From an uncultured Bacilli bacterium (GTDB lineage: Bacteria; Bacillota_I; Bacilli_A; RF39; UBA660), in NCBI GenBank assembly GCA_947632355.1, contig CANROY010000008.1:1-29181 (forward strand): a stretch of 29,181 nt of DNA, read 5' to 3'. The notes beneath the pieces were generated by a model, which was given only the letters and a program-made list of their open reading frames with translations, was not told where the DNA came from and made no database searches. A program made the position numbers and the translations under genes. Below, piece by piece: positions 21,313 to 29,181 of this stretch. The first letter of the stretch is position 1. The number at the start of each line of letters is the position of its first letter.

Positions 21313-21337
21313 CCTTAATAGTAAAATACTATATAAT
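21310..21337 (+). promoter_or_regulatory. Promoter of the HD-domain gene
   Basis: TTGCCT (21310-21315), 16-bp spacer, TATAAT (21332-21337). The -35 begins within the T-rich tail of the preceding terminator. Confidence 0.6.
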
Positions 21338-21374
21338 AGTACTAAAGAATAAGTTTAAGAAAAAGAGGAATTTT

Positions 21375-22070
21375 ATGGAACATTTAAAAACAGCGCAAGT
21401 GATTTATAATGAAATACTTCACGATAAAGATATCCTAAACCTATACGAAAAAATACATCAATTTGAAGATGCTACACAGGGCTATGCCCATCATGATTTT
21501 AATCATGTAATGAATGTAGTAGATATTTGTGAAAAACTATTAACAGAATTAAATTATGATGAAGAATTTATTTATGAAACAAAAATTGCTGCTCTTTTAC
21601 ATGATACAGGATGTGTTGAAGGGAAGGAAAATCATACGATACGTAGTTATGAATTTGCCAAAAAATATTTCAAAGAAAAGAACATCCAATTAAAAAATTC
21701 TAATTTAGTTTTAGAGGCAATTAAAAATCATAGTAGTGGTTTTGATACAGAAAATTGTATGCAACTTTGTCTTGTTTTAGCAGATAAATTAGATATTAAA
21801 AAGAATAGAATTAGTGAATTTGGAAAAACAGTAATTGGTAATAGACAATACCAATACATAAACGATATTTCTTTTAAAATTAAAAATAAAAATTTTGATA
21901 TCTATTTTGATTGTGATAAACATATAGATTTAGAAGAGCTTAATGATTATTATTTTACAGAGAAAATGTTTCATGCTGTCCTATCTTTTTCTAAAAAAAT
22001 GAATTTAGAACCAAATTTATTTATAAACAATGAAAAATGGGCTAAATTTTATGAATTTATAATTTCTTAA
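21375..22070 (+). CDS. HD-domain metal-dependent phosphohydrolase
   Basis: 231 aa, SD AAGAGG. The HD superfamily set is complete: H44 in HHDFNHVMNVVDICEKLL, H76-D77 in AALLHDTGC, H87 in ENHTIRSYEFA, H119 in EAIKNHSSG and D137 in LADKLDIKKNR. Family members remove phosphate from nucleotides or cyclic nucleotides; this compact single-domain form with H...HD...H...H...D resembles metal-dependent HD proteins rather than full-size (p)ppGpp synthetases. The C-terminal part (about 150-231) has INDISFKIKNKNFDIYFDCDKHIDLEEL and may be a family-specific add-on. Substrate cannot be told from sequence. The ABC transporter gene follows after 50 nt with its own TATAAT. Confidence 0.85.
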   Translation: MEHLKTAQVIYNEILHDKDILNLYEKIHQFEDATQGYAHHDFNHVMNVVDICEKLLTELNYDEEFIYETKIAALLHDTGCVEGKENHTIRSYEFAKKYFKEKNIQLKNSNLVLEAIKNHSSGFDTENCMQLCLVLADKLDIKKNRISEFGKTVIGNRQYQYINDISFKIKNKNFDIYFDCDKHIDLEELNDYYFTEKMFHAVLSFSKKMNLEPNLFINNEKWAKFYEFIIS

Positions 22071-22120
22071 TACACAAATATGCGTTATAATAAAACTGTT
22101 TTGAAATTGGGGTGATAAAA

Positions 22121-25100
22121 ATGATAGAAATTAAAAACGTAAGTAAAATATATAAAACGGAAGGTTATGAACAAAAGGCTTTAGATAAAGTAAGTGTTAA
22201 TTTTAGAAAAAGTGAATTTGCTTCTATTTTAGGGCCTTCTGGTTCAGGAAAAACAACTTTTTTAAATATTATTGGGGGATTAGATGAATATACATCCGGA
22301 GATATTATCGTTAATGAAGTAAGTACTAAAAAATTTAAAGATCGTGATTGGGATTCATATCGTAATCATCGCATTGGATTTATTTTTCAAAGTTACAATT
22401 TAATTACGCATCAAACGATTCTTAGAAATGTAGAACTTGCTTTAACTTTATCAGGTATTTCTAAAAATGAAAGAAAGAAAAGAGCAATTCGTGCTTTAAA
22501 GGAAGTAGGACTAGAAAAACATATGTATAAAAGACCAAACCAATTATCAGGGGGTCAAATGCAAAGAGTAGCAATTGCACGTGCTCTTATTAATGACCCG
22601 GAAATTATCTTAGCAGATGAACCAACCGGTGCTCTTGATTCTGATACATCGATTCAAATTATGGATTTACTAAAAAATATAGCCAAAGATAAATTAGTGA
22701 TTATGGTTACCCACAATCCGGATTTAGCAAAAGAGTATTCTAGCAGAATTATAAATATTAAAGATGGAAAAATAATTTCGGATTCCAATCCTTATGATGG
22801 TAAAGAAAATACAAAAGAACAAAAAGACGTAAAGAAAAATAAATCCAAGAAAACCAAAATGTCCTTTTTTACAGCATTATCTTTATCTTTTAACAATTTA
22901 ATGACGAAAAAAGCAAGAACCATTTTAGTGGCAGTTGCGGGTTCTATTGGAATTATTGGTATTGCTTTAATCCTTGCTGTTTCTACTGGATTTCAAAACT
23001 ATGTGGATTCCATTCAAGAAGATACGCTTACTTCTTACCCACTTATGATTAGTCAAGAATCTGCAGATTTAACTAGTGTTTTACTATCAATGACGGGTGG
23101 TGCTAATGACAAAGGAACTGGCAACGAAGTAAAAGAACAACAATATATTACGTCAATGCTTTCAAGTGTAAGCACAAATGATTTAAAAAGTTTTAAAAAA
23201 TATATTGAAGACAATAAAAGTATGATAGAAGAAGATGTTTCTAACATTATGTACTCTTATAGTATTGACCCAAATATCTACACCATTGATGCAACGAAAA
23301 AACTAACGCGTATTAATCCAAGTAATCTATATGGTTCTATGATGGGAGATAGTAGTCTTATGAGTTCTTATTCTTCTATGACGTCTATCTTTACGCAAAT
23401 GGTCGATAATCGTGAAAAAATAGAAAATGATTATGATGTATTAGCAGGAAGATGGCCAGAAAACTATGATGAAATGATGATTGTGTTATCAGAACCCAAT
23501 TCCATTTCTGATTTACTTGTCTATTCTTTAGGTCTTCGTGATACAGAAGAACTTACCAAAATGGTTACAAGTATTATGAGTGGAGAAAGTGTAGATATCA
23601 AACATGATCCTCTTACATTTACGTATGATGATTTACTAAATGTTGATTTAAGATTGATTCTACCATCTGATACGTATCGATATAATGAAAAATATGATGT
23701 TTATGAAGATATGTCTCAGGATGAAGATTATATGAATAAAGTCTATAATAAAGCAACGAAATTAAAAATAGTAGGGGTGGTAAGTCCAAAAGAAGGTATC
23801 ACTTCTATGGCGTTAAACCCAGGGGTTGCTTATACTTCTTCTTTAGTAAACTATATTATTGATAGTGCAAAGGATTCAAAAATAGTAAAACAACAATTAA
23901 AGGAAAGCAATATTGATGTTTTTTCTGGTAATCGATTTGATAGTAAAAAGAATGATTTTGATTTTGAATTTGCTGATTTAGTAAAAGTAGATAATAAAAA
24001 ATTACAAAGTGCTTTTAATATCAATATTGATCAAGCAACCATTGAACAACAAACACAAGGTTATATGACAGAAATTAATAATGCCATTACAACAGATATA
24101 ACTCCTGCTAAAGAGAAGTTTAATGCAACTTTAAATACTTTGGTGAATGGTCTTTTTGATAACAATACAACTGAATTTGCTTTAGATGAAGTCGATACAA
24201 TTGTAGATGAATACTTAGAGAGTACAGATGCTTCTAATGCTTTATCTGAAATGGAAAAAGAGTTTGTAATTCCAAAAGAAACTTTAAAATTAACTTATAA
24301 AGGATTATTAAAAGGCTTATTACAAATTTATATAACGGGTTATAATACGTATTTAAAAACAATGAATCCATCTTATAGTATGGATACGGAAAATCCAAAA
24401 GCTATAGTTGTTGATGAACTAAAAGACACAGTCGTGAAATCCTATTTAGAACGTGCTGAAATTACAGCTACGAGTGAAGCTATGGCCAAAGCCATGACGG
24501 AAGCTTTAATGAAAAAAACAGTCTTAACAAAGGTTGGAGAATTAACCTCTAATTTAACAAGTAGTTTTGCATCTTCTTTTCATATCGATCAAGATAAAAT
24601 TGCTTCAGCATTTACTTTGAATTTTTCAGAAGATGAACTTGCAAGAGTTGTAAATGCAATGATGAATCCAACAGAAACGACTCAAAAATCCAATTTACTT
24701 TTATTAGGTTATCAAGTTAAAGAAGAACCAACGTATATTTCATTTTACTTTAATAGTTTTGATGGTAAAGAACATTTCTTATCCTTTATTGATGATTATA
24801 ACAAACACGTAGAGGATGAAAAAGAAATTAAGTATTCCGATACAACAGGTATCTTAATGTCTTCTGTTAAAACAATTGTAAATGCAGTAAGTTATGTGTT
24901 AATAGCTTTTGTTTCGATTTCACTTGTTGTTTCAAGTATCATGATTGGTGTCATTACTTATATTTCTGTTTACGAAAGAACAAAAGAAATTGGTATTTTA
25001 AGAGCCATTGGTGCATCAAAAGGAAATATTTCTTCTATCTTCAACGCCGAAACCTTTATTATTGGGTTATTATCGGGATTATTTGGAATTGGAATAACGT

Positions 25101-25291
25101 ATTCTTTCATTCCGATTATCAATAGCATTTTACATCATTTTACGGGAAATATTCCACTATCAGCTGCTTTGAGTATCAAAAGTGCTATAGTATTAGTCAT
25201 TCTATCCATTATATTAACATTAATTGGTGGTTTAATTCCTGCAAGAGCTGCATCGAAAAAAGATCCTGTTGAAGCCCTTAGAAGTGAATAA
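22121..25291 (+). CDS. MacB-like ABC transporter, ATPase fused to FtsX-type permease
   Basis: 1056 aa from ATG 22121, SD GGGGTGATAAAA, TATAAT at 22086-22091. The N-terminal ATPase (about 1-235) has GPSGSGKTT (Walker A, about 38), LSGGQMQRVAIARAL (signature), ILADEPTGALD (Walker B) and VTHN (switch His). A linker of Lys/Asp residues leads to TM1 (ILVAVAGSIGIIGIALILAV, about 270-290). A very large extracellular domain of roughly 600 residues follows, then three C-terminal TM helices with the FtsX/MacB motifs YERTKEIGILRAIGASKGNI and IPARAASKKDPVEALRSE. MacB-type proteins are mechanotransmission pumps that move peptides or lipoproteins outside the membrane. The ectodomain is larger than in MacB and has low-complexity Thr/Ser/Asn-rich stretches. 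Cargo unknown. Confidence 0.9.
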   Translation: MIEIKNVSKIYKTEGYEQKALDKVSVNFRKSEFASILGPSGSGKTTFLNIIGGLDEYTSGDIIVNEVSTKKFKDRDWDSYRNHRIGFIFQSYNLITHQTILRNVELALTLSGISKNERKKRAIRALKEVGLEKHMYKRPNQLSGGQMQRVAIARALINDPEIILADEPTGALDSDTSIQIMDLLKNIAKDKLVIMVTHNPDLAKEYSSRIINIKDGKIISDSNPYDGKENTKEQKDVKKNKSKKTKMSFFTALSLSFNNLMTKKARTILVAVAGSIGIIGIALILAVSTGFQNYVDSIQEDTLTSYPLMISQESADLTSVLLSMTGGANDKGTGNEVKEQQYITSMLSSVSTNDLKSFKKYIEDNKSMIEEDVSNIMYSYSIDPNIYTIDATKKLTRINPSNLYGSMMGDSSLMSSYSSMTSIFTQMVDNREKIENDYDVLAGRWPENYDEMMIVLSEPNSISDLLVYSLGLRDTEELTKMVTSIMSGESVDIKHDPLTFTYDDLLNVDLRLILPSDTYRYNEKYDVYEDMSQDEDYMNKVYNKATKLKIVGVVSPKEGITSMALNPGVAYTSSLVNYIIDSAKDSKIVKQQLKESNIDVFSGNRFDSKKNDFDFEFADLVKVDNKKLQSAFNINIDQATIEQQTQGYMTEINNAITTDITPAKEKFNATLNTLVNGLFDNNTTEFALDEVDTIVDEYLESTDASNALSEMEKEFVIPKETLKLTYKGLLKGLLQIYITGYNTYLKTMNPSYSMDTENPKAIVVDELKDTVVKSYLERAEITATSEAMAKAMTEALMKKTVLTKVGELTSNLTSSFASSFHIDQDKIASAFTLNFSEDELARVVNAMMNPTETTQKSNLLLLGYQVKEEPTYISFYFNSFDGKEHFLSFIDDYNKHVEDEKEIKYSDTTGILMSSVKTIVNAVSYVLIAFVSISLVVSSIMIGVITYISVYERTKEIGILRAIGASKGNISSIFNAETFIIGLLSGLFGIGITYSFIPIINSILHHFTGNIPLSAALSIKSAIVLVILSIILTLIGGLIPARAASKKDPVEALRSE

Positions 25292-25297
25292 AAATTT

Positions 25298-25326
25298 AAA
25301 ATGTAGATTTAGTGTCTACATTTTTT
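25298..25326 (+). terminator. Terminator after the ABC transporter gene
   Basis: AAAATGTAGA (25298-25307) pairs with TCTACATTTT (25315-25324) around TTTAGTG, followed by more T. Confidence 0.85.
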
Positions 25327-25372
25327 ATTGCGATATTAACAATTAAATTTATAAATTGTAGTGAATAATATA

Positions 25373-25401
25373 TTGTTAAACAAACGTTCTTGCTATATAA
25401 T
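25373..25401 (+). promoter_or_regulatory. Promoter of the RhuM-type pseudogene
   Basis: TTGTTA (25373-25378), 17-bp spacer, TATAAT (25396-25401). It is intact although the gene it serves is broken. The best ribosome binding site (GAAAGGTAGGGG) leads to ATG 25437, which is out of frame with the RhuM reading. Confidence 0.65.
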
Positions 25402-25435
25402 AATTTTAGATGTTAAATGAAAGGTAGGGGTTAAT

Positions 25436-26062
25436 AATGAAGTATTATTTGAAAATCAAAATGTTAAGTTAGAAGTCAATATGAAAGATGAAACAGTATG
25501 GTTATCTTTAGAACAAATGGCTAGATTGTTTAGTAGAGATAAATCTGTTATTTCTAGACATATCAAAAATGTTTTAGAAGAAGAACTAGACAATTCAGTT
25601 GTTGCAAAATTTGCAACAACTGCAAAAGATGGCAAAACTTATCAAGTGGATTACTATAATCTTGATATGATAATTAGTGTTGGTTATCGTGTAAAATCCA
25701 AGAATGGTATTGTTTTTAGAAAATGGGCAACTAAAATATTAAAAGATTACATGATTAAAGGTTATGTTGCTAATCAAAAAAGATTAGAATATTTGGAAAA
25801 AACTGTTAAATTGTTAGATATTGCTAGTCGAGGGAATGACAACTTTACAGGTGACGAAACAAAAGAAATATTACAAGTAATAAATGAATACTCTAAAGCA
25901 CTTGATTTGTTAGATGATTACGACCATAAAACTTTAAAAAAGATAAATGGTCAAAAAAGTGAAAAAATTATTACTTATAATGAATGTATGAATATAATAA
26001 TCAATATGATAAAGAGGTTAAAGATTTATTTGTTGAATTACAGGAATATATTGCAAGTATAG
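25436..26062 (+). pseudogene. RhuM-family protein gene, start lost and 3' half missing
   Basis: The frame from 25436 reads NEVLFENQNVKLEVN, then MKDETVWLSLEQMARLFSRDKSVISRHIKNVL (ATG at 25481) and YNLDMIISVGYRVKSKNGIVFRKWATKILKDYMIKGY, the hallmark of virulence RhuM / Fic-N-terminal proteins. No ATG, GTG or TTG lies in frame between the upstream TGA (25418) and 25481; the well-placed ATG 25437 is in another frame and stops after 11 codons. The family match ends at about SEKIITYNECMN, after which the frame reads an unrelated tail. That tail is the start of a GNAT gene in a different frame. Full-length relatives continue for another ~130 residues, often into a Fic/Doc-like domain. A shortened protein from 25481 (193 aa) is possible but the SD is poor. 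Confidence 0.75.
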
Positions 26063-26347
26063 ATATGGAAAAATATACTATTATAACAGAATACTATAGA
26101 GAAGAATATTTTAAAAAACTATGGAAGAAGTAAAAAAATGTAATGGTAAAATAGCATTATATAATGAAAATAAAAAAATAGTTGGATTGGTTGTAGGATT
26201 AATAAATAATGAAGAAAGGTTTGAATACGATTTAAAGGTACCTAAAAGAGGAAAAATTACGGAGTTAATTGTATAAAAAATTATAGAAAAAAAGGATATG
26301 GCAAAAAATTATTAAACTATATGGAGCAATTTAGAAAAGAGAGGTTT
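25984..26347 (+). pseudogene. GNAT acetyltransferase, N-terminal part with two frameshifts
   Basis: From ATG 25984 the frame reads YEYNNQYDKEVKDLFVEL, QEYIASIDMEKYTIITEYY and REEYFKK, then stops at 26131. One base shift near 26115-26120, in a run of A, restores TMEEVKKCNGKIALYNENKK and IVGLVVGLINNEERFEYDL up to ITELIV and a stop at 26274. A second missing base there restores KNYRKKGYGKKLLNYMEQF, which holds the acetyl-CoA motif R-x-x-G-x-G. The reading then runs into the start of the WG-repeat gene. Two frame breaks plus loss of motif B mean it cannot be functional. Its 5' end overlaps the RhuM remnant in another frame. Confidence 0.8.
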
Positions 26348-26352
26348 TGTAT

Positions 26353-28479
26353 ATGGAATATAAAATAAAGAGTAAATTAATTGATGGTGAAGTAAAATTT
26401 GGAATTATAAACGATAAATTGGAAGTTGTTTTACCTTTTAAATATTCAAATATTGAGGAAAAAACATTTGAACTAAAAAATAGTTATGGAAGTATTAGTA
26501 GTAGAAGTTATTATATTCTATCAAATTCAAATAACGAAAAAGGAATATTTTTACCTGATGGAAAATCTTTAATTGAACCAATTTATGATTATATAGATTA
26601 TATACCAGTTTTTGATAATAAATATTGGTCAAAGTTTATTGTTGGACAACAATTTGAAGGTAAAATGAAATATGGTATTTTAGAACGTCAAGGTGGAAGT
26701 AACACTTATAAGTTGGTATATCCGTTTGATAAAGCTGATGAAATTAAAATTGAAGATGGAAAAGTACTATTATATAAAAACAAAGGTGATCGAGTTTTAA
26801 GAGGTATTTTTGGTGGCTCTCAATTAGGAACCATTGATCCAAAATATACACAATTAAAATTAGGTATACATGAACCCAAATATCAACCAATAATGCCTGA
26901 TCCAAAAAAATTTTTTGCTGATAAAGGTGCTAAGTGGGATTTTGGCTATCGAAAATGGCCTATTGAATATATTATGTGTGGTGAAATTAAAAATCAAAAA
27001 GAAGTTAAAGGTATTTTAGTTAGAACTATAGAAGATGATGATACTGAAAGATGGAATGAACTAGTTCCATGTGAGTATAATAATTGTAGTATTGATACAA
27101 CAGAAAATTTAATTAATTTATCACAAGTAAAAAATAAAAAAGAACTAAAAGGATTAATGGGCTTTTCAATTTATTGGGATATTTATACTGAAAGTGCATC
27201 TGTATATGGAAATTGTACTTATAAGCCAGAATTTACAATACCATGTGAGTATGATGATATTAGATTATTATATGATGCAAGTGAAAGTTATGAAAGAAAT
27301 AAAAAAAAGTTCTTTCTTGTTAAAAAAGATGGAAAATATGGATTATTAAAAGTATGTTATAGTCTTGTTAGAGGACCATATGATAATAGTTGGTATATTA
27401 GGAATCATAATCCAGCAGCAAGTAGTGAGATTTTATTAGAATGTAAATATGATAATATATCTCTTCTTTCAACTCAAGTAGGACCAAGTTTTGTTTTTAC
27501 AAGTGATGAAAACAAAGGCCTTCTTATTGATGGATATTATGATAAAAATAAAAAAGCATTACAAACTAATTGTGAGTATAAGTCAATTGCTTATAGTGGT
27601 AAATTTGTAATTACTGATTTTAATGACAAAAAAAGTGTTTTTGTACCTTCTAGAGTAGGACAGGTTGGTTATGAATTTAAGCATACACCTTTTATATATG
27701 ATAGCATTTTATTTGAAGGCATTTTACAATGTTCAAAAAGAGTTGAGGGAACTCAATTTTATGATATTTACAATAGTTCTTTAGATTTAAAAGTTGCTAA
27801 TGCTAATAGCATAAATTTTGAAGATAATATGTGTAAAACGTCTACAAATATTGGTGAAAATAATACTCGGATTATTTTTGTTAATCGAAATGGAAATGTA
27901 CAATTAGATGAACAAGGAGAAAATATTTCAGCGACATATAGTAAACAATTAGATTGCTTCTTTATTATAAGAAATAATATAATACAAATTAAGAAACCTC
28001 AAAATCAAAGAATAAATGAAAAAGAATGCGATATTCAAGGTGATTATACAATTTTTGATTTTGTTGATAGTTGTTTTGTAAAATTTAAAAGGGCAACAGA
28101 AAATTCAAAAATGGGAATTTATAAGTTTGTTCGAGATAGTTGGAACGGTAGAAATCAAATTACAATCTTATTAAAGGATGAATATGAAAGTATTGATATT
28201 GTTGAAAATGGAACAAGATCTATTGTTTCAAAAATAATTGGTGATGATGTTCCTAGAACTAAATATGGTGTAATGGAAAATAATATGGGAAATGAGTGTA
28301 TTCCAATAGAATATGATTCAATGATATTTGATGGTGAAAATTTTATTGCTACTAATTGTGAAAATGGTGAAATTAAACAAATCAAATTTGATTCTGATGG
28401 TTTTTATTTAAGTAGTGAAACTTTTGAAAGTCAAGATCAGAAAAAAGTATTACAACTAAATAAAACAAGTAAATATTAA
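26353..28479 (+). CDS. WG-repeat-containing protein
   Basis: 708 aa from ATG 26353 with AGAGAGG 8 nt upstream, a site formed by the end of the GNAT remnant. No signal peptide or TM segment, so probably cytoplasmic. It consists of degenerate repeats of about 50-80 residues with the pattern K-x-G-(I/L/V)...(L/V)-(V/I)-P-x-x-Y-(D/N)-x-I, for example KFGIINDKLEVVLPFKYSNI, KKDGKYGLLK...ILLECKYDNI and KYGVMENNMGNECIPIEYDS. Such WG beta-rich repeats are usually protein-interaction platforms. The gene is intact and uninterrupted between two pieces of GNAT genes, so it may be the cargo of an insertion. Confidence 0.8.
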   Translation: MEYKIKSKLIDGEVKFGIINDKLEVVLPFKYSNIEEKTFELKNSYGSISSRSYYILSNSNNEKGIFLPDGKSLIEPIYDYIDYIPVFDNKYWSKFIVGQQFEGKMKYGILERQGGSNTYKLVYPFDKADEIKIEDGKVLLYKNKGDRVLRGIFGGSQLGTIDPKYTQLKLGIHEPKYQPIMPDPKKFFADKGAKWDFGYRKWPIEYIMCGEIKNQKEVKGILVRTIEDDDTERWNELVPCEYNNCSIDTTENLINLSQVKNKKELKGLMGFSIYWDIYTESASVYGNCTYKPEFTIPCEYDDIRLLYDASESYERNKKKFFLVKKDGKYGLLKVCYSLVRGPYDNSWYIRNHNPAASSEILLECKYDNISLLSTQVGPSFVFTSDENKGLLIDGYYDKNKKALQTNCEYKSIAYSGKFVITDFNDKKSVFVPSRVGQVGYEFKHTPFIYDSILFEGILQCSKRVEGTQFYDIYNSSLDLKVANANSINFEDNMCKTSTNIGENNTRIIFVNRNGNVQLDEQGENISATYSKQLDCFFIIRNNIIQIKKPQNQRINEKECDIQGDYTIFDFVDSCFVKFKRATENSKMGIYKFVRDSWNGRNQITILLKDEYESIDIVENGTRSIVSKIIGDDVPRTKYGVMENNMGNECIPIEYDSMIFDGENFIATNCENGEIKQIKFDSDGFYLSSETFESQDQKKVLQLNKTSKY

Positions 28480-28614
28480 TATAATAATTTTTAATTTCTT
28501 TATTACAAAATATATTGTCTATTATGTAACAAGGTGTTTGATATAACATATCAAATATCGATGAACTTGATTATGCAAAAGGGCAATACCCCTTTTGCAA
28601 CAGCACTATAGAGG

Positions 28615-28671
28615 TTGAAAGTCGCTTCTTATAGTTCATAACATTGATGTTATGGGCTTTTTCATTGTTTA
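28615..28671 (+). repeat. Terminator-like element, copy 2
   Basis: Starts TTGAAAGTCGC and ends TTATGGGC, TTTTTCATTG like the copy at 17999-18073. Here the stem is strong, CATAACAT (28637-28644) with ATGTTATG (28647-28654), followed by GGC and T residues. The two copies differ inside by about 17 nt of length. Confidence 0.55.
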
Positions 28672-28790
28672 AAGGTATTAATTACGAAAGATCATTAACT
28701 TTTTCCTGTGAAATAAAAAATTAAAAATAAAAGCCAGTAATACAAATTACAAGTCAATTTGTCTCTTTATATAAAATTCACAATTTTAAA

Positions 28791-28819
28791 AATATGAGAA
28801 TTATTTCTCGTATTTTTTT
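28791..28819 (+). terminator. Orphan terminator
   Basis: AATATGAGAA (28791-28800) pairs with TTCTCGTATT (28805-28814) around TTAT, then T residues. No gene lies between it and the terminator at 28637-28663, so it either ends an unrecognised small RNA or is left over from a lost gene. Confidence 0.65.
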
Positions 28820-28918
28820 GATGTGGTGTATTTATACTTTTTTTATATAATAAAATGACATTGTTGAAATGAGGTGTTACTCATGAAGAAAAAAATTATA
28901 TCTTTTTTTTAGTAGTAT

Positions 28919-29056
28919 ATGGAACAATATTTAAACGACAATGGCTGTGAAGATATTTTACTTGGAGTATTTGGCTATAATGAAAATGCAATCCAATTTT
29001 ATGAACAAAATGGTTATCATATGAGAACTAAAGATATGACTAAAAAATTGCCATAG
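28919..29056 (+). pseudogene. GNAT acetyltransferase, C-terminal part
   Basis: Open for 45 codons: MEQYLNDNGCEDILLGVFG, then YNENAIQFYEQNGYHMRTKD, ending MTKKLP and TAG. The NENAIQFYEQNGY stretch is GNAT motif B, which closes the acetyl-CoA site. There is no motif A and no ribosome binding site, so it is a fragment. Its first bases (28916-28932, TATATGGA...CAAT...) resemble those at 26318-26332 where the N-terminal GNAT part encodes YMEQF, so the two pieces overlap by about five residues. Either one gene was split by 2.57 kb of DNA or two related genes each lost an end. Confidence 0.75.
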
Positions 29057-29181
29057 ATTTGATAAAATTTAGTCTCCCAAGTCCAATTTCTATTTTAAAT
29101 CATTCGGAAGAATTAAAAAGGAAGTTCCCGTTTAATAAAATAAGAAATGTGTAAATGAATAAGTTCCCAAAATAGCAATAA

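Larger units (their letters stand above)
28480..28918 (+). other. 439-bp gene-free region with several RNA hairpins
   Basis: No ORF of substance. It holds in order: TTTGATAT/ATATCAAA (28537-28555, AAC loop), GCAAAAGGG/CCCTTTTGC (28575-28598, 6-nt loop), the terminator-like element copy 2 (28615-28671), a second terminator (28791-28819), a TATAAT (28846-28851) with SD GAGGTG, and an ATG (28883) that opens a 9-codon reading (MKKKIISFF) before TAG. The first three hairpins in a row suggest either a structured RNA or the trailer of the WG gene. Confidence 0.55.

Noticed and set aside
28883..28912. Short reading MKKKIISFF with promoter and SD
   Set aside because: Only nine codons before TAG; looks like the start of a lost secreted-protein gene rather than a functional peptide.
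29059..29154. 31-codon frame from a TTG at the right end (IKFSLPSPISILNHSEELKR...)
   Set aside because: No ribosome binding site, TTG start, follows a gene fragment; probably debris, and no family recognised.
16429..29181. CRISPR array, integrase, transposase, rRNA or tRNA gene
   Set aside because: None seen: no regularly spaced repeats, no recombinase-like protein, and no cloverleaf sequence other than the tRNA-like ends of tmRNA.

Overview
The window is AT-rich chromosomal DNA of a Gram-positive-type bacterium of the Bacillota. It has a str operon (rpsL-rpsG-fusA-tuf), a secG/rnr/smpB/ssrA cluster, AGGAGG/AGGTG ribosome binding sites, almost only TAA stops and TGG for tryptophan. An orphan prepilin, a FemA/B-type enzyme and a TM-anchored protein with a formylglycine-enzyme/C-type-lectin-like tail would fit an uncultured gut Bacilli lineage (RF39-like). 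That placement is inference, not measurement.

Layout. 1-4.5 kb: the str operon behind one strong promoter, closed by a terminator after tuf. 4.6-8.8 kb: cell-surface genes, namely a penicillin-binding/beta-lactamase-fold serine hydrolase, a convergent FemA/B peptidoglycan-bridge enzyme, and a small XRE repressor divergent from the lectin-like surface protein. Three related palindromes lie between the last two. 8.82-9.27 kb has no long ORF but holds what looks like a complete type I toxin-antitoxin module. 9.27-16.4 kb: a housekeeping block with engB, secG, an unknown gene, a prepilin, rnr, smpB, a DUF3048 protein, two one-TM proteins and tmRNA. smpB and ssrA, the two halves of trans-translation, are close together, and rnr, whose product degrades tmRNA-released mRNAs, overlaps smpB.

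From 16.43 kb, directly after ssrA, the content becomes accessory: unknown proteins, an XRE-CYTH fusion regulator, a YefM/YoeB toxin-antitoxin pair, a GNAT acetyltransferase, a YetF-type (DUF421) membrane protein, an HD phosphohydrolase and a MacB-like ABC transporter. The last 4 kb is a decay zone. A RhuM-type gene has lost its start and its 3' half. A frameshifted GNAT N-terminal part lies upstream of an intact WG-repeat gene, and a GNAT C-terminal part lies beyond it.

Most striking is the 8.82-9.15 kb locus. A 28-residue membrane peptide with a strong ribosome binding site is read leftward, and a ~73-nt RNA with its own promoter and terminator is read rightward toward it. Two 7-bp direct repeats make the small RNA complementary to the 5' end and the ribosome binding site of the peptide mRNA. 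This is the architecture of the enterococcal par (Fst/RNA II) type I system, with a peptide I do not recognise.
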